The notes beneath the pieces are model-generated. The model did no database searches. It had not been told where the DNA came from and worked only from the letters and a program-made list of their open reading frames with translations. A stretch of DNA of 64,000 nucleotides from Streptomyces rubrogriseus. Its GTDB lineage: Bacteria; Actinomycetota; Actinomycetes; Streptomycetales; Streptomycetaceae. A program made the translations under genes and the position numbers. The stretch spans positions 6,448,001-6,512,000 of the forward strand of contig NZ_CP116256.1 in assembly GCF_027947575.1 (NCBI RefSeq), written 5' to 3'. Shown piece after piece: positions 50,980 through 59,735 of this stretch; position 1 is the first letter of the stretch, and every line of letters begins with the position of its first letter.

Positions 50980-51842
50980 GCCTCGAACGGTAGGAGCAGC
51001 TCCCGCGGCGCGTCTTGTACGTTCTTGCGCTCGCGCTGGTAGGAACCGGGCGGCACCCCGACGATCCGCGCGAAGTGCCGGTTCAGGTGCGGCTGGTCGG
51101 TGAACCCCACGGCGACGGCGGCCTCGGCCGGGGAGGTCCCGGTGTCCAGCAGCCGCCGCGCCCGACGCACCCGGGCGTCCGTCAGCCAGGTGTGGGGCGG
51201 CATCCCGTAGGCGTCCCGGAAGGCCCGCAGCAGCGCGAACGGGCTGCTTCCGAGCTCCCCGGCGAGCCGCTCCAGGCTCGGCGGGTCGGCCATCCGTTCC
51301 TCCAGCACGGCACGCGCGCGTGCCGCCGTCCTCGCCCCGGCGGTACGCACCCGGCGCCGGGGCAGCGGACCGCCGTTGAGCCGCAGCAGCCGGGTCACGG
51401 CCACCCGCAGCAGGGTGTCGGCGGCGAGCGCGTTCCCGTCGTCGGCGGCCCGCAGCACGCGGTGCACCAGCTCGACGGTGTACGGGTCGTCGAGCACCGG
51501 CCGGACGAATCCCGGCGTCCCGCGCAGCGTCGTCGTCTCCGCCGCGATCCCGGCCACCAGCTCGGGCGCCGGGTAGACGGCCCCGTACCGCCACCCCTCC
51601 GGCACCCCGGCCCGCCCCGTGTGCGGGGTGTCCGGGTTGACCAGGGCGAGGGAACCGGCCCCGGCGTACTGGTCGCTCCCGCCGTGGTGGAAGACCTCCA
51701 CACCGTCGGCGATGGCGGCGATGACGAAGTGCTCGTGCGTGTGGCGCACGAAGGTCTTGCGTATGTACTGGGCGCGGAGCAGGTCGACGTCGGGCAGCTC
51801 CGCGTAACGCCAGTGCCGTGCCCGCTCGCCCGATCCCGCCAT
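50976..51842 (-). CDS. AraC-family transcriptional regulator
   Basis: 288 residues; ATG at 51842. The N-terminal cupin/ligand domain has VRHTHEHFVIAAIADGVEVFHHGG and GAGSLALVNPDTPHTG. The C-terminal double helix-turn-helix has LERLAGELGSSPFALLRAFRDAYGMPPHTWLTDARV and AAVAVGFTDQPHLNRHFARIVGVPPGSYQR. It is coupled to azlC, pointing to sensing of an amino acid or toxic analogue exported by AzlCD. Confidence 0.93.
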   Translation of the reverse strand: MAGSGERARHWRYAELPDVDLLRAQYIRKTFVRHTHEHFVIAAIADGVEVFHHGGSDQYAGAGSLALVNPDTPHTGRAGVPEGWRYGAVYPAPELVAGIAAETTTLRGTPGFVRPVLDDPYTVELVHRVLRAADDGNALAADTLLRVAVTRLLRLNGGPLPRRRVRTAGARTAARARAVLEERMADPPSLERLAGELGSSPFALLRAFRDAYGMPPHTWLTDARVRRARRLLDTGTSPAEAAVAVGFTDQPHLNRHFARIVGVPPGSYQRERKNVQDAPRELLLPFEA

Positions 51843-51925
51843 GCCCCCATTCTCCGTCACCCGCAGCGGACGCCGGAGACACCCCGGACGCCCGGCCCTG
51901 GTCCTCGCTCGCCGGACCGGCACTT

Positions 51926-51943
51926 CACCTGCACCTGCACCTG
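51926..51943. repeat. Short CACCTG tandem repeat
   Basis: Three perfect copies of CACCTG in the gap between the AraC-type gene and lhr, about 120 bases before the lhr promoter. Confidence 0.8.
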
Positions 51944-51990
51944 CACTCAGCCCGGAACCACCGGGCTCCGGCACCCGCAGCTCGCGGCCC

Positions 51991-52038
51991 GGTCCTCGGC
52001 CCGGTCCTCGGCTCGGTCCTCGGCCCGGTCCTCGGCTC
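51991..52038. repeat. 12-base tandem repeat abutting the lhr promoter
   Basis: Four 12-base units alternate GGTCCTCGGCCC and GGTCCTCGGCTC, which is also a 24-base unit repeated twice. A fifth copy begins (GGTCC) and runs into the PafBC-type promoter. Confidence 0.95.
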
Positions 52039-52045
52039 GGTCCGA

Positions 52046-52068
52046 TTGTCAGTGGTCGGGTGCACGAT
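52046..52068 (+). promoter_or_regulatory. PafBC-type promoter of lhr
   Basis: TTGTCAGTGGT, six bases, CACGAT. The -35 block matches TTGTCAGTGGC in ten of eleven positions; the -10 is weaker. Initiation about seven bases on would fall on the lhr ATG, i.e. a leaderless mRNA. Confidence 0.68.
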
Positions 52069-52074
52069 GGAGCC

Positions 52075-55000
52075 ATGGTCAGCTCCGCACACCGAGCCCT
52101 GGACGGCTTCTCCCCCGCGACCCGCGGCTGGTTCACGGGGGCCTTCTCCGCGCCCACCTCCGCGCAGGCGGGCGCGTGGCAGGCCATCTCGCAGGGCTCG
52201 GACGTCCTGGTGGTCGCCCCCACCGGTTCCGGCAAGACGCTGGCCGCCTTCCTCGCCGCGCTGGACCAGCTGACCTCGACACCCCCGCCCGCCGACCCCA
52301 AGAAGCGCTGCCGCGTCCTGTACGTCTCCCCGCTGAAGGCCCTGGCCGTCGACGTCGAGCGCAATCTCCGCAGCCCGCTGACCGGCATCCGCCAGGAGTC
52401 CGTGCGCCTGGGCCTGCCCGAGCCCGAGGTCAAGGTCGGCATCCGCTCCGGCGACACCCCGGCCGCCGAGCGCCGGGCCCTGTCCACCCGGCCGCCGGAC
52501 ATCCTGATCACCACCCCGGAGTCCCTCTTCCTGATGCTGACGTCGGCCACGCGCGACGCGCTGACCGGCATCGAGACGGTGATCCTGGACGAGGTGCACG
52601 CGGTCGCGGGCACCAAGCGCGGCGCCCATCTCGCGCTCACCCTGGAGCGGCTGGACGAGCTGCTGCCGAAGCCGGCCCGCCGCATCGGACTGTCGGCGAC
52701 GGTCCGCCCGGTGGACGAGGTCGCCCGGTTCCTGGCCCCGCGCGGCCGGGTCGAGATCGTCCAGCCGGAGTCGGGCAAGGAGTTCGACCTGTCCGTCGTC
52801 GTCCCCGTCGAGGACCTCGGCGAGCTGGGCGGCTCCCCGGTCGCGGACGGCAACGAGGGGGCGGAGCGCCCGTCGATCTGGCCGCACGTCGAGGAGCGGA
52901 TCACCGACCTGGTCCAGTCGCACCGCTCCACGATCGTCTTCGCCAACTCCCGGCGGCTGGCCGAGCGCCTGTGCAACCGGCTCAACGAGATCGCGTACGA
53001 GCGGGCCACCGGCGAGCCCCTGGACGAGCACCACTCCCCCGCCGAGCTGATGGGCGGCTCGGGCGCCGCCCAGGGCGCCCCGCCCGTGATCGCCCGCGCC
53101 CACCACGGCTCGGTCTCCAAGGAGCAGCGCGCCCTGGTCGAGGAGGACCTCAAGGCGGGGCGACTGCCCGCCGTCGTCGCGACCTCCAGCCTGGAGCTGG
53201 GCATCGACATGGGCGCCGTCGACCTGGTGGTCCAGGTCGAGTCGCCGCCCTCCGTCGCCTCCGGCCTGCAGCGCGTGGGGCGCGCGGGCCACCAGGTCGG
53301 CGCGGTCTCCACGGGTGTGGTCTTCCCGAAGTACCGCGGCGACCTGGTGCAGTCGGCCGTGGTCACCGAGCGGATGCGCAGCGGCGCCATCGAGGCCCTG
53401 CGGATCCCCGCCAACCCGCTGGACGTGCTCGCACAGCAGCTGGTGGCGATGACCGCGCTGGACACCTGGCAGGTCGACGACCTCCTCGCCACCGTCCGCC
53501 GCGCCGCGCCCTTCGCCTCGCTGCCGGAGTCGGCCTTCACGGCCGTCCTGGACATGCTCGCGGGCCGCTACCCGTCCGACGCCTTCGCCGAGCTGCGCCC
53601 GCGCGTGGTGTGGGACCGGGTCGCCGGCACGGTCACCGGCCGCCCGGGGGCGCAGCGGCTCGCCGTGACGTCCGGGGGGACGATTCCCGACCGCGGGCTC
53701 TTCGGGGTGTTCCTCGCCGGGGCCGACCCGAAGAAGGGCGGCGGGCGGGTCGGCGAGCTGGACGAGGAGATGGTGTACGAGTCCCGCGTGGGCGACGTCT
53801 TCACGCTCGGCACCAGTTCCTGGCGGATCGAGGACATCACCCGCGACCGGGTGCTGGTCTCCCCGGCGCCGGGCGTGCCGGGCAGGCTGCCGTTCTGGAA
53901 GGGCGACCAGCTGGGCCGCCCCCTGGAGCTGGGCCGCGCGCTGGGCGCGTTCCTGCGCGAGGTCGGCTCCCTGTCCAAGGAGGACGCCCGGCTGCGCCTG
54001 GTCACCGCGGGTCTGGACGCCTGGGCCGCGGACAACGTGCTGGCGTACCTCGACGAGCAGCGTGAGGCCTGCGGCCACGTCCCCGACGACCGCACCATCG
54101 TCGTGGAGCGCTTCCGGGACGAGCTGGGCGACTGGCGGGTGGTGGTCCACTCCCCCTTCGGCGCCCAGGTCCACGCCCCCTGGGCCCTCGCCCTGGGCGC
54201 CCGCCTGTCCGAGCGGTACGGCATGGACGCCCAGGTCATGCACGCCGACGACGGCATCGTGCTGCGCCTGCCGGACGCCGACCTGATGGGCCTGGACTTC
54301 CTCGACCAGGACCCCGCGAAGCCGGGCCTCGAATACGACGCGGAGAAGGCGCCCGTCGGCGCGGCCGACGTCGTCTTCGACAAGGGCGAGGTCGACCGGG
54401 TCGTCACCGACCAGGTGGGCGGCTCGGCCCTGTTCGCGTCCCGCTTCCGCGAGTGCGCGGCCCGTGCGCTGCTGCTGCCGCGCCGCAGCCCCGGCAAGCG
54501 CACCCCGCTGTGGCAGCAGCGCCAGCGCGCCGCGCAGCTGCTGGAGGTGGCGAGCGAGTACGGCTCGTTCCCGATCGTCCTGGAGGCGGTCCGCGAGTGC
54601 CTCCAGGACGTCTTCGACGTCCCCGGCCTGGTCGAGCTGATGGGCGACGTGGAGGCCCGCAAGGTCCGCCTGGTCGAGGTCACCACCCCGGAGCCGTCGC
54701 CGTTCGCCCGCTCCCTGCTCTTCGGCTACGTCGCCCAGTTCCTGTACGAGGGCGACTCGCCGCTCGCCGAGCGCCGGGCCGCCGCGCTGTCCCTGGACTC
54801 GCGGCTGCTGGCCGAGCTGCTCGGCCAGGCGGAGCTGCGCGAGCTGCTCGACGCGGAGGTGCTCACCGAGCTGGAGCGCGAGCTGCAGTGGCTCACCGAG
54901 GACCGCCGTATCAAGGATCCCGAGGGCGTCGCCGACCTGCTGCGGGTGCTCGGCCCGCTGACGGACGCGGAGCTGGCCGAGCGCGGCGCCGAGCCGCAGT

Positions 55001-57129
55001 GGGCGCCCGAGCTGGCCGCGGCCCGCCGCGCGATCAGGGTGCGGATCGCCGGCGCCGACCACTGGGCGGCGATCGAGGACGCGGGCCGGCTGCGCGACGC
55101 GCTGGGCACGGCGCTGCCCGTCGGTGTGCCGGAGGCCTTCACCGAGCCGGTCAAGGACCCGCTCGGCGACCTCCTGGCCCGTCACGCCCGCACCCACGGC
55201 CCCTTCACGTCGGTCACCGCGGCGGCCCGCTTCGGTCTGGGTGTCGCGGTCACCGAGGGCGCCCTCCAGCGGCTCGCGGGGTCGGGGCGGGTCGTGCAGG
55301 GCGAGTTCCATCCGGCCGGCATCGGCCAGGAGTGGTGCGACGCGACCGTCCTGCGCAGGCTGCGCCGCCGTTCCCTGGCCGCGCTCCGGCACGAGCTGGA
55401 GCCGGTGGCACCGGCCGCGCTCGGCCAGTTCCTCCCCCAGTGGCAGCACATCGGCAAGGGGCACACGCTGCGCGGCATCGACGGGCTGGTTCGCGCCGTC
55501 GAGCAGTTGCAGGGCGCCTCCGTGCCCGCCTCCGCCCTGGAGAAGCTGGTGCTGCCCTCCCGCGTGGCGCACTACAACCCCGCGATGCTGGACGAGCTGA
55601 CGGCAGCCGGTGAGGTGGTGTGGGCCGGGGCGGGGTCGCTGCCCGGCAAGGACGGTTGGGTCTCCCTCTATCTCGCGGACGCGGCCCCGCTGCTCCTGCC
55701 GCCCCCGCACCCCCTGGAGACGACTGCCCTGCACGAGTCCGTCCTGAGCGCGCTCTCGGGCGGATACGGCTTGTTCTTCCGCCAGATCGCCGACCAGGTC
55801 CGCGCCACCACCCACCCGGAGGCCACCGATCCGCAGCTGGCCGACGCCCTGTGGGACCTGGCCTGGTCCGGACGGCTGACCAACGACACGCTGGCCCCCC
55901 TGCGCTCCGTGCTGGGCTCCGGTCGCACCGCGGGCTCCACGGCCCACCGTGCCAAGCGTGCGGTGCCGCGCGGCCGGTACGGCTCTTTGACGGCCGCCGC
56001 CCGCCCGGCGTCCCGCACCGGCCCGCCGACGGTCGCGGGCCGCTGGTCGCTGCTGCCCGACCGCGAGGCCGACGGCACCGTGCGGGCCCATGCCCTGGCC
56101 CGCACGCTTCTCGACCGGCACGGCGTGGTGACCCGCGGCGCCGTCGCCGCGGAGGGCGTCGAAGGCGGCTTCTCGGCGGTGTACCGGATCCTGGCCGCGT
56201 TCGAGGAGAGCGGCCAGGCCCGGCGCGGTTACGTGGTGGAGGGGCTCGGCGCGGCACAGTTCGCCATGGAGGGTGCCGTGGACCGGTTGCGCGCGGTGGC
56301 CAACGCCCGCGAGCGCGGTGACGGCCCGGCCGGGCCGGAGGACTTCCCGCGCGACGGCTCCGCGGACCGCCGCGGGAGCGCCGGCTTCGCGAACGGGTCG
56401 GGGCCCGTGGGCTCCGCGCCCCGGCCCGGGACCGACGGCCCCGCCGGACCTCACGACTCCCCCGGTCCCGCCGACGACTCCGCCCTCGACCCCTTCGCCC
56501 CCTTCGACCCCCAGGACCCCTTCGGCGACATCGGCGCCGGCCGTCCCTCCGACGACGTCTTCGCCGACCCGGACCGTCTGGGCCGTTCACCCTCCCGGGG
56601 CGACTACATCTCACCTCGCGACTACGCCGAGCCGGGCGCCGGCGGCCCGCGCGGGGGCGGCGCGGGCCGCCGCTCCGAGGGCCCGCGCGGCGGGTACGAC
56701 ACCGGTTTCCCCGGCCGTCGCGACCGCGCCTCCGTCGGTCCGCGGGCCGTCGTGCTGGCCGCCGCCGACCCGGCGAACGCGTACGGTGCGGCCCTCGGCT
56801 GGCCCGAACCGCCGGCCGGTGCCACGCACAAGCCCGGTCGCAAGGCGGGCTCCCTGGTGGTGCTCGTCGAGGGCGAACCGGCGCTCTACATGGAGCGCGG
56901 CGGCAAGACCCTGCTGCTGTGGCCCTCCGACCCCGACCGGCTGCCCACCGAGGACCCACGGCTGCGAGCCGCCGCCGAAGCGCTCGCGGAGGCCGCCCGC
57001 GCCGGTTCCCTCGGCACGGTCACCGTGGAGCGGGTCAACGGCGCGGCGGCCCTGACGTCCCCGTTCGGCCCCCTCCTGGAGGCAGCGGGGTTCATCGCTA
57101 CCCCGCGCGGTCTGCGCATCAGGGCCTGA
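52075..57129 (+). CDS. lhr: Lhr-family DNA helicase, very large form
   Basis: 1684 residues. N-terminal RecA-like domains show Walker A APTGSGKT near 45-52, DEVHAVAGTKRG, SATVRP, and motif VI GLQRVGRAGHQ; the winged-helix and Lhr-core domain follows. The long bacterial C-terminal extension (HTH_42-type repeats) runs to about 1420. A Gly/Pro/Asp/Arg-rich, surely disordered stretch of about 180 residues (about 1430-1600) interrupts it before a final conserved 80-residue piece. It is a 3' to 5' translocase involved in DNA repair; mycobacterial Lhr is about 1500 residues. The damage-type promoter and downstream glycosylase gene fit a repair role. Confidence 0.94.
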   Translation: MVSSAHRALDGFSPATRGWFTGAFSAPTSAQAGAWQAISQGSDVLVVAPTGSGKTLAAFLAALDQLTSTPPPADPKKRCRVLYVSPLKALAVDVERNLRSPLTGIRQESVRLGLPEPEVKVGIRSGDTPAAERRALSTRPPDILITTPESLFLMLTSATRDALTGIETVILDEVHAVAGTKRGAHLALTLERLDELLPKPARRIGLSATVRPVDEVARFLAPRGRVEIVQPESGKEFDLSVVVPVEDLGELGGSPVADGNEGAERPSIWPHVEERITDLVQSHRSTIVFANSRRLAERLCNRLNEIAYERATGEPLDEHHSPAELMGGSGAAQGAPPVIARAHHGSVSKEQRALVEEDLKAGRLPAVVATSSLELGIDMGAVDLVVQVESPPSVASGLQRVGRAGHQVGAVSTGVVFPKYRGDLVQSAVVTERMRSGAIEALRIPANPLDVLAQQLVAMTALDTWQVDDLLATVRRAAPFASLPESAFTAVLDMLAGRYPSDAFAELRPRVVWDRVAGTVTGRPGAQRLAVTSGGTIPDRGLFGVFLAGADPKKGGGRVGELDEEMVYESRVGDVFTLGTSSWRIEDITRDRVLVSPAPGVPGRLPFWKGDQLGRPLELGRALGAFLREVGSLSKEDARLRLVTAGLDAWAADNVLAYLDEQREACGHVPDDRTIVVERFRDELGDWRVVVHSPFGAQVHAPWALALGARLSERYGMDAQVMHADDGIVLRLPDADLMGLDFLDQDPAKPGLEYDAEKAPVGAADVVFDKGEVDRVVTDQVGGSALFASRFRECAARALLLPRRSPGKRTPLWQQRQRAAQLLEVASEYGSFPIVLEAVRECLQDVFDVPGLVELMGDVEARKVRLVEVTTPEPSPFARSLLFGYVAQFLYEGDSPLAERRAAALSLDSRLLAELLGQAELRELLDAEVLTELERELQWLTEDRRIKDPEGVADLLRVLGPLTDAELAERGAEPQWAPELAAARRAIRVRIAGADHWAAIEDAGRLRDALGTALPVGVPEAFTEPVKDPLGDLLARHARTHGPFTSVTAAARFGLGVAVTEGALQRLAGSGRVVQGEFHPAGIGQEWCDATVLRRLRRRSLAALRHELEPVAPAALGQFLPQWQHIGKGHTLRGIDGLVRAVEQLQGASVPASALEKLVLPSRVAHYNPAMLDELTAAGEVVWAGAGSLPGKDGWVSLYLADAAPLLLPPPHPLETTALHESVLSALSGGYGLFFRQIADQVRATTHPEATDPQLADALWDLAWSGRLTNDTLAPLRSVLGSGRTAGSTAHRAKRAVPRGRYGSLTAAARPASRTGPPTVAGRWSLLPDREADGTVRAHALARTLLDRHGVVTRGAVAAEGVEGGFSAVYRILAAFEESGQARRGYVVEGLGAAQFAMEGAVDRLRAVANARERGDGPAGPEDFPRDGSADRRGSAGFANGSGPVGSAPRPGTDGPAGPHDSPGPADDSALDPFAPFDPQDPFGDIGAGRPSDDVFADPDRLGRSPSRGDYISPRDYAEPGAGGPRGGGAGRRSEGPRGGYDTGFPGRRDRASVGPRAVVLAAADPANAYGAALGWPEPPAGATHKPGRKAGSLVVLVEGEPALYMERGGKTLLLWPSDPDRLPTEDPRLRAAAEALAEAARAGSLGTVTVERVNGAAALTSPFGPLLEAAGFIATPRGLRIRA

Positions 57130-57147
57130 CCCTGTCACCCTTGAGCC

Positions 57148-57978
57148 ATGCCCGAAGGAGACACGGTCTGGCAGGCGGCGCGGCGGCTGCACGACGCCCT
57201 CGCGGGCCGGGTGCTGACCCGCAGCGACTTCCGCGTCCCCCGGTACGCCACGGTCGACCTCACCGGTCGCACCGTCCTGGACGTCACCCCGCGCGGCAAG
57301 CATCTGCTGACCCGTGTCGAGGGCGGCCTGACGGTCCACTCGCACCTGCGGATGGACGGCTCCTGGAAGGTGTTCGCGCCCGGACAGCGCTGGAGCGGCG
57401 GCCCGGCGCACCAGATCAGGGTGATCCTCGGCACCGCCGACCGCACGGCCGTCGGCTACCGCCTCCCGGTGCTGGACATCCTGCGCACCGCCGACGAGCA
57501 GCGCGCCGTCGGCCATCTGGGCCCCGACCTGCTGGGCCCCGACTGGGACCCTGAGCGGGCCCTGGACAACCTGCGCGCGGACCCGCCCCGCGCGCTCGGC
57601 GAGGCCCTGCTCGACCAGCGCAATCTCGCCGGCATCGGCAACGTCTACAAGAGCGAGCTGTGCTTCCTGCTCGGCGTCACCCCCTGGCTGCCGGTGGGCG
57701 AACTGCCCGCCGACCGGGCCGCGCGGCTGCCCACGCTCGCCAAGAGGCTCCTGGAGGCCAACCGCGACCGCCCGGTCCGCCGCACGACGGGCCTGCGCGG
57801 CCAGGACCTGTTCGTGTACGGCCGGGCTCCCCGCCCCTGCCTGCGCTGCGGCACGTCGGTCCGGGTGGCCGACCAGGGCGACGGCTCCCGTGAGCGCCCC
57901 ACGTACTGGTGCCCGACCTGCCAGGCGGGGCCAGCGCCGCGTCCGGGCGGCCGTACGGGCGCCCGGACGCGGCGCTGA
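57148..57978 (+). CDS. nei: Endonuclease VIII-type DNA glycosylase/AP lyase
   Basis: 276 residues starting MPEGDTVW, with catalytic Pro2 and Glu3 after Met removal. TPRGKHLL holds the conserved Lys, the helix-two-turn-helix motif is LLDQRNLAGIGNVYKSELCFL, and the zinc finger pairs CLRCG with YWCPTC. The protein removes oxidised bases and cuts the abasic site. It lies 18 bases after lhr and is probably cotranscribed with it. It may be the Nei2 type of actinobacteria. Confidence 0.95.
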   Translation: MPEGDTVWQAARRLHDALAGRVLTRSDFRVPRYATVDLTGRTVLDVTPRGKHLLTRVEGGLTVHSHLRMDGSWKVFAPGQRWSGGPAHQIRVILGTADRTAVGYRLPVLDILRTADEQRAVGHLGPDLLGPDWDPERALDNLRADPPRALGEALLDQRNLAGIGNVYKSELCFLLGVTPWLPVGELPADRAARLPTLAKRLLEANRDRPVRRTTGLRGQDLFVYGRAPRPCLRCGTSVRVADQGDGSRERPTYWCPTCQAGPAPRPGGRTGARTRR

Positions 57979-58013
57979 GCGACGCCGGGAAGGCCGCGGG
58001 CCGGACGGCTCCC

Positions 58014-58499
58014 CTAGGCGGCGAGCAGAGCGTCCATCTGGCCGGCCGCCTCGCGCAGGCCCTCCGCCATGCCCATCGTCATGAGCTGCTCCATCTGCTC
58101 CCGGGTGTCGAAGACCGCCCGCATCTCCATGCGGGTGCCGCCGGCGCGCTCGGTGAGCGTCACCCGGTTCGCGGTCGTCGGCATCGCGGCGTTCGGGACC
58201 CCGTCCTCGTCGGCGAATCCGTCGGTGAACTCCAGCGACCTCGGGGCGCCGACCGTGGCCACCCGCCACCAGCCGCGGAACCTCTCGCCTTCCGGGCCGG
58301 TCATGAAGTACGTGACGTCCCCGCCCGGGGTCAGGTCGTGCTCCTCCACCGTCGCAGGGTAGGTGGGCGGTCCCCACCACCGCTCCAGCTGCCGGGGATC
58401 GGACCACAGCTGCCACACCCGTTCCACCGGAGCGGCGAAGTCGGCGACCAGGGCGAGGGTCAGGTTGTCGAGATCCTTGTCCAGGCTGGTGACACTCAT
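58014..58499 (-). CDS. SRPBCC (AHSA1-like) domain protein
   Basis: 161 residues. The START/AHSA1 pattern is clear: LTLALVADFAAPVERVWQLWSDPRQLERWWGPP, FRGWWRV, LEFTDGFADEDG and a long C-terminal helix ending GLREAAGQMDALLA. Such proteins bind hydrophobic ligands in a helix-grip cavity. They are usually cotranscribed with an ArsR-type repressor; here the upstream gene is a decayed ArsR whose stop still overlaps this ATG (ATGA). Confidence 0.87.
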   Translation of the reverse strand: MSVTSLDKDLDNLTLALVADFAAPVERVWQLWSDPRQLERWWGPPTYPATVEEHDLTPGGDVTYFMTGPEGERFRGWWRVATVGAPRSLEFTDGFADEDGVPNAAMPTTANRVTLTERAGGTRMEMRAVFDTREQMEQLMTMGMAEGLREAAGQMDALLAA

Positions 58500-58730
58500 C
58501 GGCTCTGTCCTTCCGTCGGTTGCCGCGCTGCGCATCCGGCCTCCGGCGCCTGGGCGAGGAGGCCGGGCATCCGCTCCACGCGTCCGCACATCCGCTCCAT
58601 CCGTCCGCGCCAGGCGCCTCCGGTCGCGTCCGGGGCACGACGGGCCCGGCCCAGGGCGTCGGGATCGGTCCGCACGAGCTGCTCCCGCGCGGCGCTCCTT
58701 GACCACCAGACCGACCCACTCCGGTACCGC
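58496..58730 (-). pseudogene. Decayed ArsR-family regulator gene
   Basis: In the frame that ends at 58496 the translation contains REQLVRTDPDALGRARR, GAWRGRMERM and GLLAQAPEAG, the usual C-terminal half of ArsR proteins found beside SRPBCC genes. One frame over, just upstream, is GLVVKERR, the end of the recognition region, so a frameshift lies near 58690. The N-terminal winged-helix part is not found. Its stop overlaps the SRPBCC start, as in intact ArsR-SRPBCC operons. Confidence 0.62.
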
Positions 58731-58787
58731 GACGTGCTACCGCACCGGGCGAAGATCATCGGACAGGCCAGCCGCCCGCCGTAGCGG

Positions 58788-59054
58788 TCAGCGCACGTCC
58801 GGGCGGGTCGTGGCCGTTCCCCGCGTCCGCGCCCCGCGCAGGGCCCGGCGCCACCGTCCAGCTCCCAGCGCCCCCGCGGCCCGGCGGCGCGGCACACAGT
58901 GCACCGGCAGCACGCTCAGCCCCCAGCCGCCGACCGCGACCGCCCCTTCGAGGACCCCGGCGCCGGGCTCCAGCGCCAGGCGCAGCACGGCCCACCACCA
59001 CAGCACACCGAGGCCCAGCGCGGCCGCCCGGCGAGCCGTCCGCGCCGAGACCAT
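58788..59054 (-). CDS. Small membrane protein of unknown function
   Basis: 88 residues. Two hydrophobic stretches (AAALGLGVLWWWAVLRLAL and AGVLEGAVAVGGWGLSVLPV) and a basic tail suggest a small membrane protein. The frame is more plausible than the overlapping Arg-rich frames. It starts 6 bases after the Dps stop. No family recognised. Confidence 0.5.
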   Translation of the reverse strand: MVSARTARRAAALGLGVLWWWAVLRLALEPGAGVLEGAVAVGGWGLSVLPVHCVPRRRAAGALGAGRWRRALRGARTRGTATTRPDVR

Positions 59055-59060
59055 CCCGCG

Positions 59061-59531
59061 TCATCCGTTTTCGGCCTGGAACATCCAGTGCTGCTTCTCG
59101 AGATCGGCCGTGATCTGGATGAAGATGTCCTGGCTCACGGGATCGGGCTCACCGCTCGCCGCGATCCGCTCACGCATCCGCCCGATCACCACGCCCAGCG
59201 CGTCCACGACGGTCTGGACGGCGGTGGTGTCGTCGACCCAGCCCTCGGGGGTCACGTCGATGCCACTGCCGACGGCGACCGTCGCGGCCCGCCCGTCCGG
59301 GGAGACGCCGAGCGCCGAGGCACGTTCCGCCACGGTGTCCGAGTGCGTGCGGGCGGTGCCGACGAGTTCGTCCAGCTGGAGGTGTACGGAGCGGAAGCGC
59401 GGGCCGACCACGTTCCAGTGGATCTGCTTCGCCACCAGGGCCAGGTCGACCAGGTCGACGAGAGCGCCCTGCAACGCCTCGGAGACGGTCTTCAGGTCCG
59501 CGTCGGACAACGGGCTCTTCACGACGTACAT
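59061..59531 (-). CDS. Dps-family mini-ferritin
   Basis: 156 residues with GGAGGCGTGG before the ATG. The Dps ferroxidase pattern is present: LALVAKQIHWNVVGPRFRSVHLQLDEL carries the His, Asp and Glu ligands at the subunit interface, and the C-terminal DLEKQHWMFQA is typical. Dps dodecamers store iron and protect DNA in stress and stationary phase. By position it may be the S. coelicolor DpsB equivalent (recollection, unverified). It probably has its own promoter in the gap after clgR. Confidence 0.93.
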   Translation of the reverse strand: MYVVKSPLSDADLKTVSEALQGALVDLVDLALVAKQIHWNVVGPRFRSVHLQLDELVGTARTHSDTVAERASALGVSPDGRAATVAVGSGIDVTPEGWVDDTTAVQTVVDALGVVIGRMRERIAASGEPDPVSQDIFIQITADLEKQHWMFQAENG

Positions 59532-59673
59532 CCACGCCTCCGTCGGTTCGCCCCCCGGCCATCTCCCTCCACGATGACCGCCCCCACACCGACCGGCAAA
59601 CCGGCGGCGGCACCGCCGAGAGCCCTCACACCCGCACGCCGGACACCCCCGGGCATGCGAAAACCCCGACCTC

Positions 59674-59697
59674 GTCGCTCCGGGTCTCCGGAGCGAC
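59674..59697 (-). terminator. Terminator of clgR
   Basis: GTCGCTCCGG-GTCT-CCGGAGCGAC, a perfect 10-base stem. On the minus strand it is followed by GAGGTCGGGGTTTTCGC, giving a short T tract. It lies 39 bases after the clgR stop. Confidence 0.82.
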
Positions 59698-59735
59698 CCC
59701 TGGCCGGGGCCTCACACGCACACGTTCTCGGGCGC

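Noticed and set aside
51925..56454. 1509-residue minus-strand open frame opposite lhr
   Set aside because: Antisense shadow of the GC-rich lhr gene, without any family resemblance.
58756..59064. 102-residue frame overlapping the small membrane protein
   Set aside because: Arg/Gly-rich, shifted frame; the 88-residue frame has the hydrophobic segments and a better fit.
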